Assembly: GCF_900100605.1 (NCBI RefSeq)
Contig: NZ_FNCN01000012.1
Location: forward strand, 1 to 64,000
DNA length: 64,000 nt
Source of the DNA: Sinosporangium album
Lineage (GTDB): Bacteria > Actinomycetota > Actinomycetes > Streptosporangiales > Streptosporangiaceae
Direction of reading: 5' to 3'
The notes below the pieces were generated by a model that saw only the letters and a program-made list of their open reading frames with translations, searched no databases and was not told the origin of the DNA. The position numbers and the translations under genes were made by a program. Shown here in pieces: positions 34,395-46,211 of this stretch; position 1 is the stretch's first letter; the number at the start of each line of letters is the position of its first letter.

Positions 34395-35566
34395 GTCGTC
34401 TCGGCCCGGCCGGCCGGGCGCACCGCCGCTGTGAGAACGGTGACCACGTGCGTTACGTCGTCCTCCGTCATCCGCGCGTGCAGCGGCAGGGTGAGCAGCC
34501 GGCCGGCCATCCGCTCGGTGACCGGCAGCCTTCGCTCCGCCGGGTCCGGTCCCTCCCGGTAGGCGGAGAACAGGTGGGTCGGCCGATAGTGGACCGAGGT
34601 CTGCACGCCCTCGTCGCGGAGCCGGGACACGACCGCGTCGCGGGGCAGACCCGCTGGAAGCAGGATCGCCATCAGATGGAACGCCGAGTCGGCCACGTGG
34701 CGGGCGAAGGGGATCCCGATCTCCGGCACCGACCGGAGCAGGTCCCGGTAGCGGTGCACCAGGCGTCGGCGGACCGCCCTGTCCTCGGCCAGCCTGGCGA
34801 GTTGTGTCCGGCCGATCGCGGAGGAGATCTCCGTCGGCCGGTAGTTGAGGCCGATGCCGTTCACGTCGTAGTCCGACCCGCCGGTGTGGGCGCGCTCCCA
34901 GGTCGTCCGGGTGACGTGGTGGGAGTGTTTCAGGCGGATGAGGTCGAGCTGCTCCGGCCGTCGTGCCAGTACCATTCCCCCCTCACCGGTGGTCAGGTTC
35001 TTGGTCGCGTGGAAGCTGAAGCACCCGAAGTCGCCGATCGTGCCCAGCGTTCCCTCGGGGGACCGCACCAGCGGGGCGTGGGCCGCGTCCTCGACGACGG
35101 CGGCGCCGTGCGCCCGGGCCAGGTCGGCGATCTCGGCCGTGCGCGCGGGGTAGCCGCCGTAGTGCATGACCACCACCGCTCTGGTACGCGGGCCGAGCAG
35201 CCTTCGGACCTCGGCCGGCGCGATAGTCGGCTCCTCCGCGGAGAGCACGTCGGCGAAAACCGGGGTCCCCCCGCAGAGGGCGACCATGGCGGCCGAGGCC
35301 ACGAAGCTCAGAGACGGCACGATGACCTCGTCACCCGGCCCGAGATTCAGCGCGAGCATGGCGAGGTGCAGGGCGGCGGTCCCGCTGCTGACCGCCACGG
35401 CATCCGTCACCCCCATCGCCTCGGCGAACTCCTCCTCGAACGTCCGGGTGACCGGACCGGCGGACAGCCAGCCCGAGGTCAGGACCTCGTTCACGGCGGC
35501 GATCTCCGCGGCGCCCACGGTGTTGTCCGCCAGGGCCACCCGAAGAGCGGGCTTCTCGATTCCCAT
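34391..35566 (-). CDS. DegT/DnrJ/EryC1 PLP aminotransferase (nucleotide-sugar type)
   Basis: A 391-residue fold-type I aminotransferase. Family signature SSGTAALHLAMLAL, then VVEDAAHA with the PLP-binding Asp, and Lys190 in SFHATKNLTTGEGG. Such enzymes move an amino group from glutamate to a 4-keto (or 3-keto) nucleotide sugar. Next to a UDP-glucuronate decarboxylase, the closest pathway logic is ArnB or CalS13, giving UDP-4-amino-4-deoxypentose. ATG 35566 preferred over the adjoining GTG because of AAGGAG upstream. Confidence 0.88.
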   Translation of the reverse strand: MGIEKPALRVALADNTVGAAEIAAVNEVLTSGWLSAGPVTRTFEEEFAEAMGVTDAVAVSSGTAALHLAMLALNLGPGDEVIVPSLSFVASAAMVALCGGTPVFADVLSAEEPTIAPAEVRRLLGPRTRAVVVMHYGGYPARTAEIADLARAHGAAVVEDAAHAPLVRSPEGTLGTIGDFGCFSFHATKNLTTGEGGMVLARRPEQLDLIRLKHSHHVTRTTWERAHTGGSDYDVNGIGLNYRPTEISSAIGRTQLARLAEDRAVRRRLVHRYRDLLRSVPEIGIPFARHVADSAFHLMAILLPAGLPRDAVVSRLRDEGVQTSVHYRPTHLFSAYREGPDPAERRLPVTERMAGRLLTLPLHARMTEDDVTHVVTVLTAAVRPAGRAETT

Positions 35567-35632
35567 CACTCCTTCTCTCTTTGACGCCCTCTCCTGGACG
35601 CCTTCTCCCAGACGCCGGCGGGTCGTCCCGGG

Positions 35633-36685
35633 TCAGTCGGCCGACCGGTCGAATCCGGCCTCGACCGCGCGGGCCACGTGTTCCCAGGACATCTCCCGCT
35701 CGACTCTCCGCCGCCCGGCGGCGCCCATGGACGTCCGGAGCCTCTCGTCGCCGAGCAGCCTCGTCAGGGCGTCGGCGACGTCCGGCGGCCGGTCGCCGAC
35801 GACCAGGCCGTCCACTCCGTGTCTCACCACCTCGCTCACACCGGCGAAGCTCCCGGACACCACCGGTCGGCCGCAGGACCAGGCCTCCGCGAAAACGAGG
35901 GGGAAGACGTCGGCCCTGGTCGGCAGGGCGAGGACGTCGCAAGCCGCCAGCGCGTCGTGTTTGGCCCGGTCGTCGATCATCCCGAGGTTCAGGATCCGGC
36001 CGTCCCGCGACGCCGAGAACGCCGCAGTGGCCTCGGGCTCGCCGTCCGGTCCTCCGAAGGCGAAAACGGTGTCCGGAAACGCGTGCCACACGAGGGGGGC
36101 GGCGTCCAGCAAGGTGCGGTACCCCTTCGTCGCCACCCGGCGGCCGAGGAAGAGCACCATCGGGCCGTCGACGCGATGGCGCCGCCGGAACTCCCCGGCG
36201 TGCGCGCCGCCCTCCAGGTCGGGGGCCTGTGGCAGCCTGAACAGCCGGGCTCCGGGAGCGCCGACGGCCCGTATCGCCGCCGACTCGGCCTCGGTCAGGG
36301 TGAAGACGGCTCGGGCGGCGGCGCAGAGTTCCGCGCCGAGTGCCTTGTCCGGCCAGATGTCCGTGGTCGAGGCCGGGGTGAGGACGAAACGCGCGCCGTA
36401 CCGGTCGGCCAGCTCACGGGCCAGGCGGACCGGGCCGGGCAGCGCGAGATCGTAGGCGTGGACCACGTCCGGACGCCAGCCCGGCAGCGCGGCCAGGAGT
36501 TCCGCCTCGGTGCCGAGGACCGGCCACGGCTCGCCCGCCATCGCGGCCGGCCGTACAGCGTCGGTCATCGCGGCTACGGTGTGCCCCCGCCTGGCGAGCC
36601 CGGCCGTGGTCCGCCAGGCCATCCGCTCGGCGCCCGAGGTCGCTCCCGGCCCGTAGCCGCCGAACACTGACAGGACGCCGCTCAT
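35633..36685 (-). CDS. Glycosyltransferase, GT4-type GT-B fold
   Basis: A 350-residue GT-B enzyme. N-terminal acceptor domain begins with GGYGPGATSGAERMAWRTT; the C-terminal donor domain has VLFLGRRVATKGYRTLLDA and the E-x7-E-like FPLVFAEAWSCGRPVVSG. It should transfer the sugar made by the neighbouring genes onto the cluster product with retention of configuration. Its ATG overlaps the stop of the preceding gene by one base (TAATG). Confidence 0.87.
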   Translation of the reverse strand: MSGVLSVFGGYGPGATSGAERMAWRTTAGLARRGHTVAAMTDAVRPAAMAGEPWPVLGTEAELLAALPGWRPDVVHAYDLALPGPVRLARELADRYGARFVLTPASTTDIWPDKALGAELCAAARAVFTLTEAESAAIRAVGAPGARLFRLPQAPDLEGGAHAGEFRRRHRVDGPMVLFLGRRVATKGYRTLLDAAPLVWHAFPDTVFAFGGPDGEPEATAAFSASRDGRILNLGMIDDRAKHDALAACDVLALPTRADVFPLVFAEAWSCGRPVVSGSFAGVSEVVRHGVDGLVVGDRPPDVADALTRLLGDERLRTSMGAAGRRRVEREMSWEHVARAVEAGFDRSAD

Positions 36686-37665
36686 TACGAGGCCCCCGGC
36701 CGGGCGGCGGCCTCTGCGCCGTACCAGTCGAGCATCGTCCGGAGCCCGGTGTCCAGGTCGACGGGCCGCCGGGCGGGAAGCAGTGAGCGGAGCCTCCGGA
36801 GGTCCGGCAGCCGGCGCTCGGGCGAGCCGTCCGGCGGGTTGAAGATCGCCAGGTCCGGCGACCTCCCGGTCAGGGCGAACAGCCTACGCGCGAGATCGAG
36901 GATCCTGATCTCCTCTTGGTCGTTGCCGATGTTCACCACCAACGCTTCGTCGGTGGGCAGCCTGGTCACGTCCACGGTCGCCTCGACGGCGTCGTCGACG
37001 TGGCAGAAGGCCCGCGACTGGTAGGCGCCGTAGATGGCGAAGGGATCCTCGCCCGCCGCGATCCGCCTGATGAACTGCGGGATGACGTGGGACGTTCCCA
37101 TCCGCGGCCCGTACACGTTGTAGTAGCGGCCGATCCTCACCCGCACGCTGTCCCGGCGCAGGTGCACCAGCGACTCGGCGACCATCTTGCTGAGGGCGTA
37201 GGAGGACCGGGGGCGTCTCGGTTCCGCGAGAACGAAGGGAACGTCCTCGTGAGTGGGGTGGCCGGTCAGCCCCACGGCGGCGGCGCCGTCGCCGACCTCG
37301 CTGGTCGAGCTGAGGAACAGGGCCCCCGGTGGGATCAGGTCGCACCAGTCCAGCAGATGAAGGGTGGACAGTGTGTTGGTGCGCAGAACCCTCGCCGGAG
37401 AGGAATCGACACGCTGCACCCCGACGACCGCCGCCAAGTGGTAGACGGCGTCGAACTCTCCCGTCAGCAGCCCATCCGGTATCGGACTGGTCAGGTCGTG
37501 CGTGACGATCCGCAGGTCGCTCACGAGTTCGTCGAGTACTCGGTCCCGCCTGCCCCGAGAGAAGTCGTCGAGGACGGTCACGTCCGCGCCGTCGTTGAGT
37601 AGCCGGCGGGCGAGGTGCAGGCCGACGAAGCCCGCCCCTCCGGTGATGAGGACGCGTTCAGCCAT
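36685..37665 (-). CDS. UDP-glucuronate decarboxylase-like SDR (UXS/ArnA type)
   Basis: A 326-residue extended short-chain dehydrogenase. The NAD site is TGGAGFVGLHLARRL; catalytic SSTSEV and YALSK (Tyr, Lys) follow, and RYYNVYGPRMGTSHVIPQFI. The Ser-Glu pair in STSEV, where 4-epimerases have a different pair, is what UXS and ArnA use for decarboxylation. With the next gene it converts UDP-glucose through UDP-glucuronate to UDP-xylose or the 4-keto-pentose. CDP-sugar dehydratase is an alternative. Overlaps its upstream neighbour by 8 bases. Confidence 0.8.
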   Translation of the reverse strand: MAERVLITGGAGFVGLHLARRLLNDGADVTVLDDFSRGRRDRVLDELVSDLRIVTHDLTSPIPDGLLTGEFDAVYHLAAVVGVQRVDSSPARVLRTNTLSTLHLLDWCDLIPPGALFLSSTSEVGDGAAAVGLTGHPTHEDVPFVLAEPRRPRSSYALSKMVAESLVHLRRDSVRVRIGRYYNVYGPRMGTSHVIPQFIRRIAAGEDPFAIYGAYQSRAFCHVDDAVEATVDVTRLPTDEALVVNIGNDQEEIRILDLARRLFALTGRSPDLAIFNPPDGSPERRLPDLRRLRSLLPARRPVDLDTGLRTMLDWYGAEAAARPGAS

Positions 37666-38989
37666 GGCCCAGCCTCAGGTAGGTCAGGCCCTCGTGCCGC
37701 TCGGCCTGTTCGCTCAGCAGGCCCCACATGTCGAAGACGACCGGTCTGGGAGCCGTTCTGCCGAGCAGGTGGGCGAGGCCGGGTCCGGTGTATCCCGGGT
37801 GGTCGGTGAGCAGGATCACCGCGTCCGCGGAGTCGAGTGCTTCGTCCAGGTCCATCGGCTTGTAGCCCAGTGCGGCGATCCGTTCGGCCCTGACCACGAA
37901 GTCGTGTCCCACGAGCGTTCCCACTCGCTCGGTGAGCAGGCGGGACATCGGGCCCGACGCGGCGCCACGGGTGTCGTCCGTTTCCGGACGGCCCTTGTAG
38001 GCGATGCCCAGGACGGCGACCTTGGTCTCCGAGAGGGGCTTGCCGCGGGATTCGAGGGCCTTGAGCACCCGGTCTGCGGCCCGTGCGGGCAGGCTTTCGT
38101 TGAGGCTCCTGGCCGCGGCGACCATGGGCGGGCGGTACCCCGCCTCCTCCCCGGCGTGCATCAGCAGGTAGGGGTCCTTCACCAGACAGCTTCCGCCGAC
38201 GAACCCCGGGCGTGAGAGGTCGGGGCGCGGGTAGCGCAGGTTGGCGCCGGCTATGAGCTCGTGGGCGTCCAGTCCGAGGCTCTCGGCCAGCAGGGCCACC
38301 TCGTTGCCGAACCCGTAGATCAGGTCGGTGTGCGCGTTGCAGATCAGCTTGACCATCTCGGCCGCCTCCAGGGAGGAGACGACGACCTGGTCCGGTGTCA
38401 CCGCCGCGAGCAGATCCCGGGCGCGCCGGACCGATCTGTCGTCCAGCCCGCCGATGATCTGTGGCAGGCTCCGAATTTCGTCGAGCGCTCGCCCCTGGAT
38501 GGTGCGTTCGGGGCAGCTCGCGAGGAGCGGCGACGACACTCGGCGTCGGAGGGCGGGCAGGACGATCCGGCGGCCGGTGCCCACCGGCACGGTGCTTCGG
38601 ATGATCACCAGGGTCTCGTCGTCGACGTGCTCGGCGACGTGCTCGACCGCCGACCGGAGATGACCGAGGTCCGGGCGCCTGGAGTCCTCCTCGACCGCGG
38701 TGCCGACACAGATGATCACCGCCAGCGGTGGACGGTCCGGCAGCCGGTCGGAAACGGTCAGTGATCCCTCCGGCAGGCTGCCGAGAAGCTCGGGGAGCCC
38801 GGGTTCGAAGAAGGACGGTGTTCCGGCCAGGATCGCGGATCGCACTGCCGGGCTGGTGTCCACACCGACGACCCGTCTGCCCGCCGCCGCCAGGGACGCC
38901 GCCAGCGGGAGCCCTATGTATCCAAGCCCCACGACCGCGACGTGGTCCTCGCGCTCTTCGGGTGCCCTCTCAACATTCATCGTCGTCAT
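37658..38989 (-). CDS. Nucleotide-sugar 6-dehydrogenase (UDP-glucose dehydrogenase family)
   Basis: A 443-residue enzyme oxidising C6 of a UDP-hexose to a carboxylate with 2 NAD. N-terminal Rossmann site VVGLGYIGLPLAASLA; central helix with the substrate-binding AEMVKLICNAHTD; catalytic Cys in FVGGSCLVKDPYLL; C-terminal VAVLGIAYKGRPETDDTRG. It supplies the decarboxylase encoded next. It starts within the 3' end of the upstream ligase gene (20 bases overlap; ATG 38980 is possible too). Confidence 0.9.
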   Translation of the reverse strand: MTTMNVERAPEEREDHVAVVGLGYIGLPLAASLAAAGRRVVGVDTSPAVRSAILAGTPSFFEPGLPELLGSLPEGSLTVSDRLPDRPPLAVIICVGTAVEEDSRRPDLGHLRSAVEHVAEHVDDETLVIIRSTVPVGTGRRIVLPALRRRVSSPLLASCPERTIQGRALDEIRSLPQIIGGLDDRSVRRARDLLAAVTPDQVVVSSLEAAEMVKLICNAHTDLIYGFGNEVALLAESLGLDAHELIAGANLRYPRPDLSRPGFVGGSCLVKDPYLLMHAGEEAGYRPPMVAAARSLNESLPARAADRVLKALESRGKPLSETKVAVLGIAYKGRPETDDTRGAASGPMSRLLTERVGTLVGHDFVVRAERIAALGYKPMDLDEALDSADAVILLTDHPGYTGPGLAHLLGRTAPRPVVFDMWGLLSEQAERHEGLTYLRLGHG

Positions 38990-40475
38990 CGCCTTGTCCG
39001 TGGGGGGTGGGGGTGGTCGTGACGTGGTCCAGCAGCGCCGTGAGGTCTACTTTTCCCAGTGGGGTTCGGGGAAGTCTGGGCACGAGGTGCAGGTGCCGGG
39101 GGACTTCGTGCGGCGCGAGCCGTTTCCGGCACCCGGCGACGATCCCGGCCACGGCGTCCGGCCCGCGGCCCGGCGCGAGGACCAGGGCGGCGTGCACCGT
39201 CTCCTCGGCTTTTTCGGCTCTGCCGAACACGTGGGCCTCCAATACCGCGGCGTCCTCGGTGAGGATCCGCTCCACCCGGTGCGGATTCACCTTTCGGCCG
39301 CCGACGTTGACGAAGGTGTTCTTGCGGGCGAGCACCGTCAGGTGTCCGGCGGTGTCGACCCGGACCAGGTCACCGGTGTCGTAGAAGCCGTTCTCGTCCG
39401 TCAGGGGTTCGTCCGACCCCGCGTAACCCGTGAGGAGGGTCGGCGTGCGGACCAGCAACCGCCCGGTGTCGCCGGTGTCTCCGGTGTCTCCGGTGTCGCC
39501 GGTGTCGTCTTGGACGATCCGCCACTCGACGCCCGGGGCGAAAACCCCCGCCGTTCCGGCGGGCCAGGGGGCGTCGCGGCCGTGCTGACAGGCGATCAGC
39601 CCGGTCTCGGTGCTGCCGTACACCTGGCGGATCGGAGTTCCGAGCCGGAGTTCGGCGGCCCGCTCGACCTCGGGATCGAGCGGGCCGCCCGACGAGAGGA
39701 GGACCCTCGGAGGGACGGCCGCGGGCCGGGTGTCGGCCGAGGCCGCCAGCAGTCCGTACAGCAGTGGGCTGCCCAGCACGATCGTGGCGCCGAGGGCCAG
39801 TGCCTCGTGCGTCCCGCGCAGGCTGAATCGCGGGATGATGAGAAGCTCGGCCCCGGAGACCAGCGCCGCCAGCAGGCCGCCCACCAGCCCGAAGGAATGC
39901 GCGAACGGCACCGGCACCAGAACTCTGTCCTGTTTGGTATAGCCGTGGATGTCCCGGTACAGCTCGGCACCGCGCAACAGGGCGCCGAGCCGGTGGCGGG
40001 CGATCCTGGCCTCGCCCGTGGAACCCGAGGTCAACAGCAGAAGGGCGGGTTCGGCGTTCACGGGTCCCGGCCGCGTTTCCGGCCCTCGGGCGAGACCGGA
40101 CAGGAGGTCCCGGTATCCGAGCCCGACGCTCCGCGTGGCCGAGATTCCCGCCGACGGGCCGATCACGGCGGCGGGGGCCGTCCGGTGTACGGCCGAGCCC
40201 GCGTCCGTGACATGGGTGCTGCCCTGCTCCACGCAGAGCACGTCCCGGCCCGCGGCCAGCAGGCCGATCAGCGTCGCGACGCTCAGGCAGCCGTTGTCGA
40301 GGACGAGAACGACAGGGCCCGGGGCGCCGCGCAGCGCGGCCGCACCCGCCGCCGCCGAGGCCGCTGCGGAACGGAGCCGCCCCCATGAGACCGTTGTCCA
40401 CCCCTCCGCCGTTCGCTCGCGCAGGGCGGTGCCGTCCGCGGGCCGATCGGCCAACAGCGTGAGCAGGTCGAGCAT
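38970..40475 (-). CDS. AMP-dependent acyl/aryl ligase
   Basis: A 501-residue ANL-family enzyme activating a carboxylic acid as acyl-AMP. Motifs: LLLLTSGSTGEARIARH (P-loop), QVYGSTETGLIA, YDTGDLVRVD and the C-terminal lysine in RTPLGKVDL. ATG 40475 has GGAGG 6 bases upstream. A run of five Asp-Thr-Gly units (DTGDTGDTGDTGDTG) before RLLVRTP comes from a 9-bp tandem repeat and lies in a surface loop. It may load a fatty or aryl acid onto one of the free carriers. Confidence 0.86.
   Translation of the reverse strand: MLDLLTLLADRPADGTALRERTAEGWTTVSWGRLRSAAASAAAGAAALRGAPGPVVLVLDNGCLSVATLIGLLAAGRDVLCVEQGSTHVTDAGSAVHRTAPAAVIGPSAGISATRSVGLGYRDLLSGLARGPETRPGPVNAEPALLLLTSGSTGEARIARHRLGALLRGAELYRDIHGYTKQDRVLVPVPFAHSFGLVGGLLAALVSGAELLIIPRFSLRGTHEALALGATIVLGSPLLYGLLAASADTRPAAVPPRVLLSSGGPLDPEVERAAELRLGTPIRQVYGSTETGLIACQHGRDAPWPAGTAGVFAPGVEWRIVQDDTGDTGDTGDTGDTGRLLVRTPTLLTGYAGSDEPLTDENGFYDTGDLVRVDTAGHLTVLARKNTFVNVGGRKVNPHRVERILTEDAAVLEAHVFGRAEKAEETVHAALVLAPGRGPDAVAGIVAGCRKRLAPHEVPRHLHLVPRLPRTPLGKVDLTALLDHVTTTPTPHGQGDDDDEC
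39463..39507. repeat. Five copies of a 9-bp tandem repeat inside the ligase gene
   Basis: Units CCGGTGTCG or CCGGTGTCT follow each other without gaps at 39463, 39472, 39481, 39490 and 39499. On the coding strand this gives Asp-Thr-Gly repeats. Length changes keep the reading frame. Confidence 0.9.
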
Positions 40476-40518
40476 CGCTCCCTCCGTCTCGTTCTCCGGT
40501 GACCTCACGTGGATCGGG

Positions 40519-41283
40519 TCAGGCGTCCAGCGCGGGCTGGGCGATCCGCGGCCTGGCCAATGGCGCCGGGCGCGGTCTCAGGAACTCGTCCGGGGAGCGG
40601 GCGAAGGCCTCCGCGGCGGTTCGGTAACTGGCCGGTGTGCCGATGTCGTGCCAGGAAGCGGACAGTGGATGAGCCCGAACCTGACATCGCTGCTTGATGA
40701 GCGCCAGGATCAGCTCGGGCATGTCCATCGCCACGCCGGCGGACATCCATGCGCGCACCCCGGGATCGACGACCTGGATCCCCGCCGAGACCTCGACGGA
40801 CAACTGGGGCTTCTCCCGGATCCCGGCGACCCGGCCGCCTTCGTCGAGGTCTAGGACTCCGAAGCTCACCGGTATCTGGATTCGGCGCGCCGCGAGGGTG
40901 AGGAGACTGCCGCTCCTCACATGGGCCGAGAACATCTCGGTGAGATCGGCCGAGGTGAGGATGTCGCAGTTCATCACGAGCGCGGGCTCGTTCCAGCGCG
41001 GAACGCGCAGCAGCGGAGCCGCCGTGCCGAGCTCTTCGGTGTCCCAGCAGTAGTCGATCGCGACACCGAGACGGCCACCCTCTCCGAGCGCGGCCTCGAT
41101 CATCTCACCGAGATGCGAGACACACAGGGTGACACGTCGGAATCCCGACGCCCGTAGCCGCCGGACGATGATCTCGATGATCGGGTGATCGCCGAGGCGT
41201 ACCAGAGACTTGGGAATCTCGTCCGTCACCGAGCGGAGCCGAGTGCCCTGACCGCCCGCCATGATGATCGCGTGCAAGGCCAC
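40519..41283 (-). CDS. Sugar-phosphate nucleotidyltransferase
   Basis: A 254-residue NTP-transferase fold protein beginning MALHAIIMAGGQGTRLRSVT then PKSLVRLGDHP, the nucleotide and metal site. It should activate a sugar-1-phosphate with NTP. The C-terminal 25 residues after SWHDIGTP look non-structured. Start is GTG 41283 and it heads the 13-kb minus-strand operon down to the MATE gene. Its sugar is unknown; a hexose or heptose phosphate is possible. Confidence 0.85.
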   Translation of the reverse strand: MALHAIIMAGGQGTRLRSVTDEIPKSLVRLGDHPIIEIIVRRLRASGFRRVTLCVSHLGEMIEAALGEGGRLGVAIDYCWDTEELGTAAPLLRVPRWNEPALVMNCDILTSADLTEMFSAHVRSGSLLTLAARRIQIPVSFGVLDLDEGGRVAGIREKPQLSVEVSAGIQVVDPGVRAWMSAGVAMDMPELILALIKQRCQVRAHPLSASWHDIGTPASYRTAAEAFARSPDEFLRPRPAPLARPRIAQPALDA

Positions 41284-41464
41284 CTCTCAGAAATCCGACG
41301 TCGGATACTTCTTCAAGAAATCTGCTCCATCCATCGGGTGGACGGCCAACCCCAGTGGTCCGCCCGATGGACCTGGACATACTGCTATACCGATGTGATC
41401 CGTTGTTGCCTGCGGTAAGCGCCCGTAAGGTGCGCATTGGATTTCCGGGATGAATGGAATTTAA
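41284..41464. promoter_or_regulatory. Divergent promoter region with two inverted repeats
   Basis: Separates the two main operons of the cluster. It contains a 14-bp perfect palindrome ATCCGACGTCGGAT (41293-41306) and a longer inverted repeat with 12-bp arms CATCGGGTGGAC (41332-41343) and GTCCGCCCGATG (41358-41369, one mismatch). Both are likely operators for a cluster regulator such as the LuxR protein encoded at 26713-27405. Confidence 0.5.
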
Positions 41465-44511
<3,047 letters not shown>

Positions 44512-44548
44512 TCGCGGAGCTGACTCTCCCGGACCGGCCGGCACCCTG

Positions 44549-45958
44549 TCAGAGGGGGACGCGGGCGAGGTTGACGACCCTCGGCTGGGTGTATTCCAGC
44601 AACCCCCAGTAACCGTACTCAACACCGATGCCTGAGGACTTGTGTCCGCCGAACGGGACGTCGTGCCGGAGATCGCCGTGCGAGTTGATCCACGTGGTTC
44701 CGCAGTCCAGTCTCTCGGCGACGTCGACGGCGGTCTCCTCATCGCCCCAGACCGACCCGCCGAGGCCGAACCGCGTGGCGTTGGCCCGTTCGACGGCCTC
44801 CTCCAGGGAGTCGTAGGCGAGGACCGGGACGACCGGCCCGAACTGCTCCTCGGCCTCCAGCTGGCTGCCGGGGGCGAGAGCGGTGACCACCGTCGGCGGA
44901 TAGAAGTGCCCGGGCCGCTCCAGCCGGCGGCCGCCCGTCAGGACGCGCGCTCCCAAGGACACGGCTTCGCCGACCAGCTTGCCGACCCGGACGACCTGGG
45001 CCTCGCTGACCAGCGGCCCCAGGTCGGTGGCCGGGTCCAGGCCGTCGCCGACGGTCAGACGCCGTGCGAGCCCGCCGAGCGTCTCGCCGAACTCGGCCTC
45101 GAGGTCCCGCGGGACGTACACGCGTTTCACCGCCGCGCAGAACTGGCCGCCGTTGGCGAGAGCGCTGCGGAGGATCCCGGCCGCCACCTGGCCGACGTCC
45201 GCGCCGGGCAGGACGATCGCGGGGTCGTTTCCACCCAGTTCCAGAACGACCCGTTTGAGGTCGGAACTCGCGGCCCGGGCGATAGCCCGGCCTGATTCGA
45301 CCGAGCCGGTGAAGGACACCAGCCGGATCCCCGGGTGACCGACCAGCCAGGCTCCCAGCTCGGAACGGCCCGCGATCGTATTCAGTGTCCCGGGCGGGAG
45401 GACGGCGCCGAGCAGCTCGCCCATCCGCAAAGTGGCCAGCGGTGTCAGCGGAGACGGCTTCAGCACCACCGTGTTGCCGGCCAGCAGAGCCGGGGCGACC
45501 TTGACGACCGCGAGGATGAGCGGGAAGTTCGACGGGGCGATCGCGGCGACCGGTCCGAGGGGCACCCGGTCCAGTCGGATCCGTGCGCTCCGGTCGTCGA
45601 CGAGGATCTCACTGCCGAGGGTGAGCCCGGCGGTGCGGACGAACCAGTCGGCGGCCAGCCGGGTCTCCGCCTCGGCGTCCCGAAGGGGCTTGCCCTGTTC
45701 CAGGGTCAGCAGTCGGCTGATCTCCCCCACATGTTCTTCAAGGACACGTCCGCAGTCCAGCAACGCCTGCCGACGGCGTTCCTCCGGGGACCGGGACCAG
45801 CCGGTGAACGCGCGCCGCGCCGCCTCCACCGCCCGGTCGAGTTCCCCGCCGTCGCAGGCCGGGGCGGCGGCGACGGTCGCGCCCGAGGCTGGGTTCTCCA
45901 CCGGGAGCCGGTCGCTGCCCGCCGCGCTCCTGCCGTCGATGGTCATCGTGATTGACAC
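44549..45958 (-). CDS. NAD(P)-dependent aldehyde dehydrogenase
   Basis: A 469-residue ALDH. Catalytic Glu in VVLELGGNDPAIV and Cys in ANGGQFCAAVKRV; cofactor stretch AIAPSNFPLIL and FTGSVESGRAI. It probably oxidises an aldehyde intermediate (succinate-semialdehyde or amino-aldehyde type) to an acid. GTG 45958 has AGGGGG upstream; ATG 45946 is also possible. Convergent with glf. Confidence 0.87.
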   Translation of the reverse strand: MSITMTIDGRSAAGSDRLPVENPASGATVAAAPACDGGELDRAVEAARRAFTGWSRSPEERRRQALLDCGRVLEEHVGEISRLLTLEQGKPLRDAEAETRLAADWFVRTAGLTLGSEILVDDRSARIRLDRVPLGPVAAIAPSNFPLILAVVKVAPALLAGNTVVLKPSPLTPLATLRMGELLGAVLPPGTLNTIAGRSELGAWLVGHPGIRLVSFTGSVESGRAIARAASSDLKRVVLELGGNDPAIVLPGADVGQVAAGILRSALANGGQFCAAVKRVYVPRDLEAEFGETLGGLARRLTVGDGLDPATDLGPLVSEAQVVRVGKLVGEAVSLGARVLTGGRRLERPGHFYPPTVVTALAPGSQLEAEEQFGPVVPVLAYDSLEEAVERANATRFGLGGSVWGDEETAVDVAERLDCGTTWINSHGDLRHDVPFGGHKSSGIGVEYGYWGLLEYTQPRVVNLARVPL

Positions 45959-46211
45959 CGTGCCCCCTGTCTGCCGGGCGGACGCTCTCCGGTGATCCGG
46001 ATTAACCAGTCTCGGTGCTGTCGTGTTCGATTGAAGCTCCTCTTTGAGGTATGGCCATGCCGCCAGGTGTGTCGCGCGCCCAGTCGAGCCTTGTCCTGGA
46101 CCTGTGGCAACCGTGAGATTGACGGCGTGACACGTCCGACTTCCAGGCTCGCTCGGCCGCGCCGCCGCCATATTTCCGCCGATCCGGATTCGCAGAAGCA
46201 GGAGCGACCTG
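45959..46211. promoter_or_regulatory. Divergent promoter region between ALDH and ATP-grasp genes
   Basis: 253 bases without a gene. Short dyads (CCTCTTTGAGG near 46033) are present. AGGAG at 46200-46204 serves the ATP-grasp gene. Confidence 0.45.

Noticed and set aside
33012-34562. 516-residue + strand frame opposite the GH5-like gene
   Set aside because: Antisense shadow; the minus-strand frame has clear catalytic motifs and operon coupling.
39463-39507. CRISPR-like regular repeat
   Set aside because: 9-bp units without spacers inside a coding gene; no cas genes and no CRISPR array found in the window.
38700-40388. 562-residue + strand frame opposite the ligase and dehydrogenase genes
   Set aside because: Antisense shadow of two well-supported enzymes.
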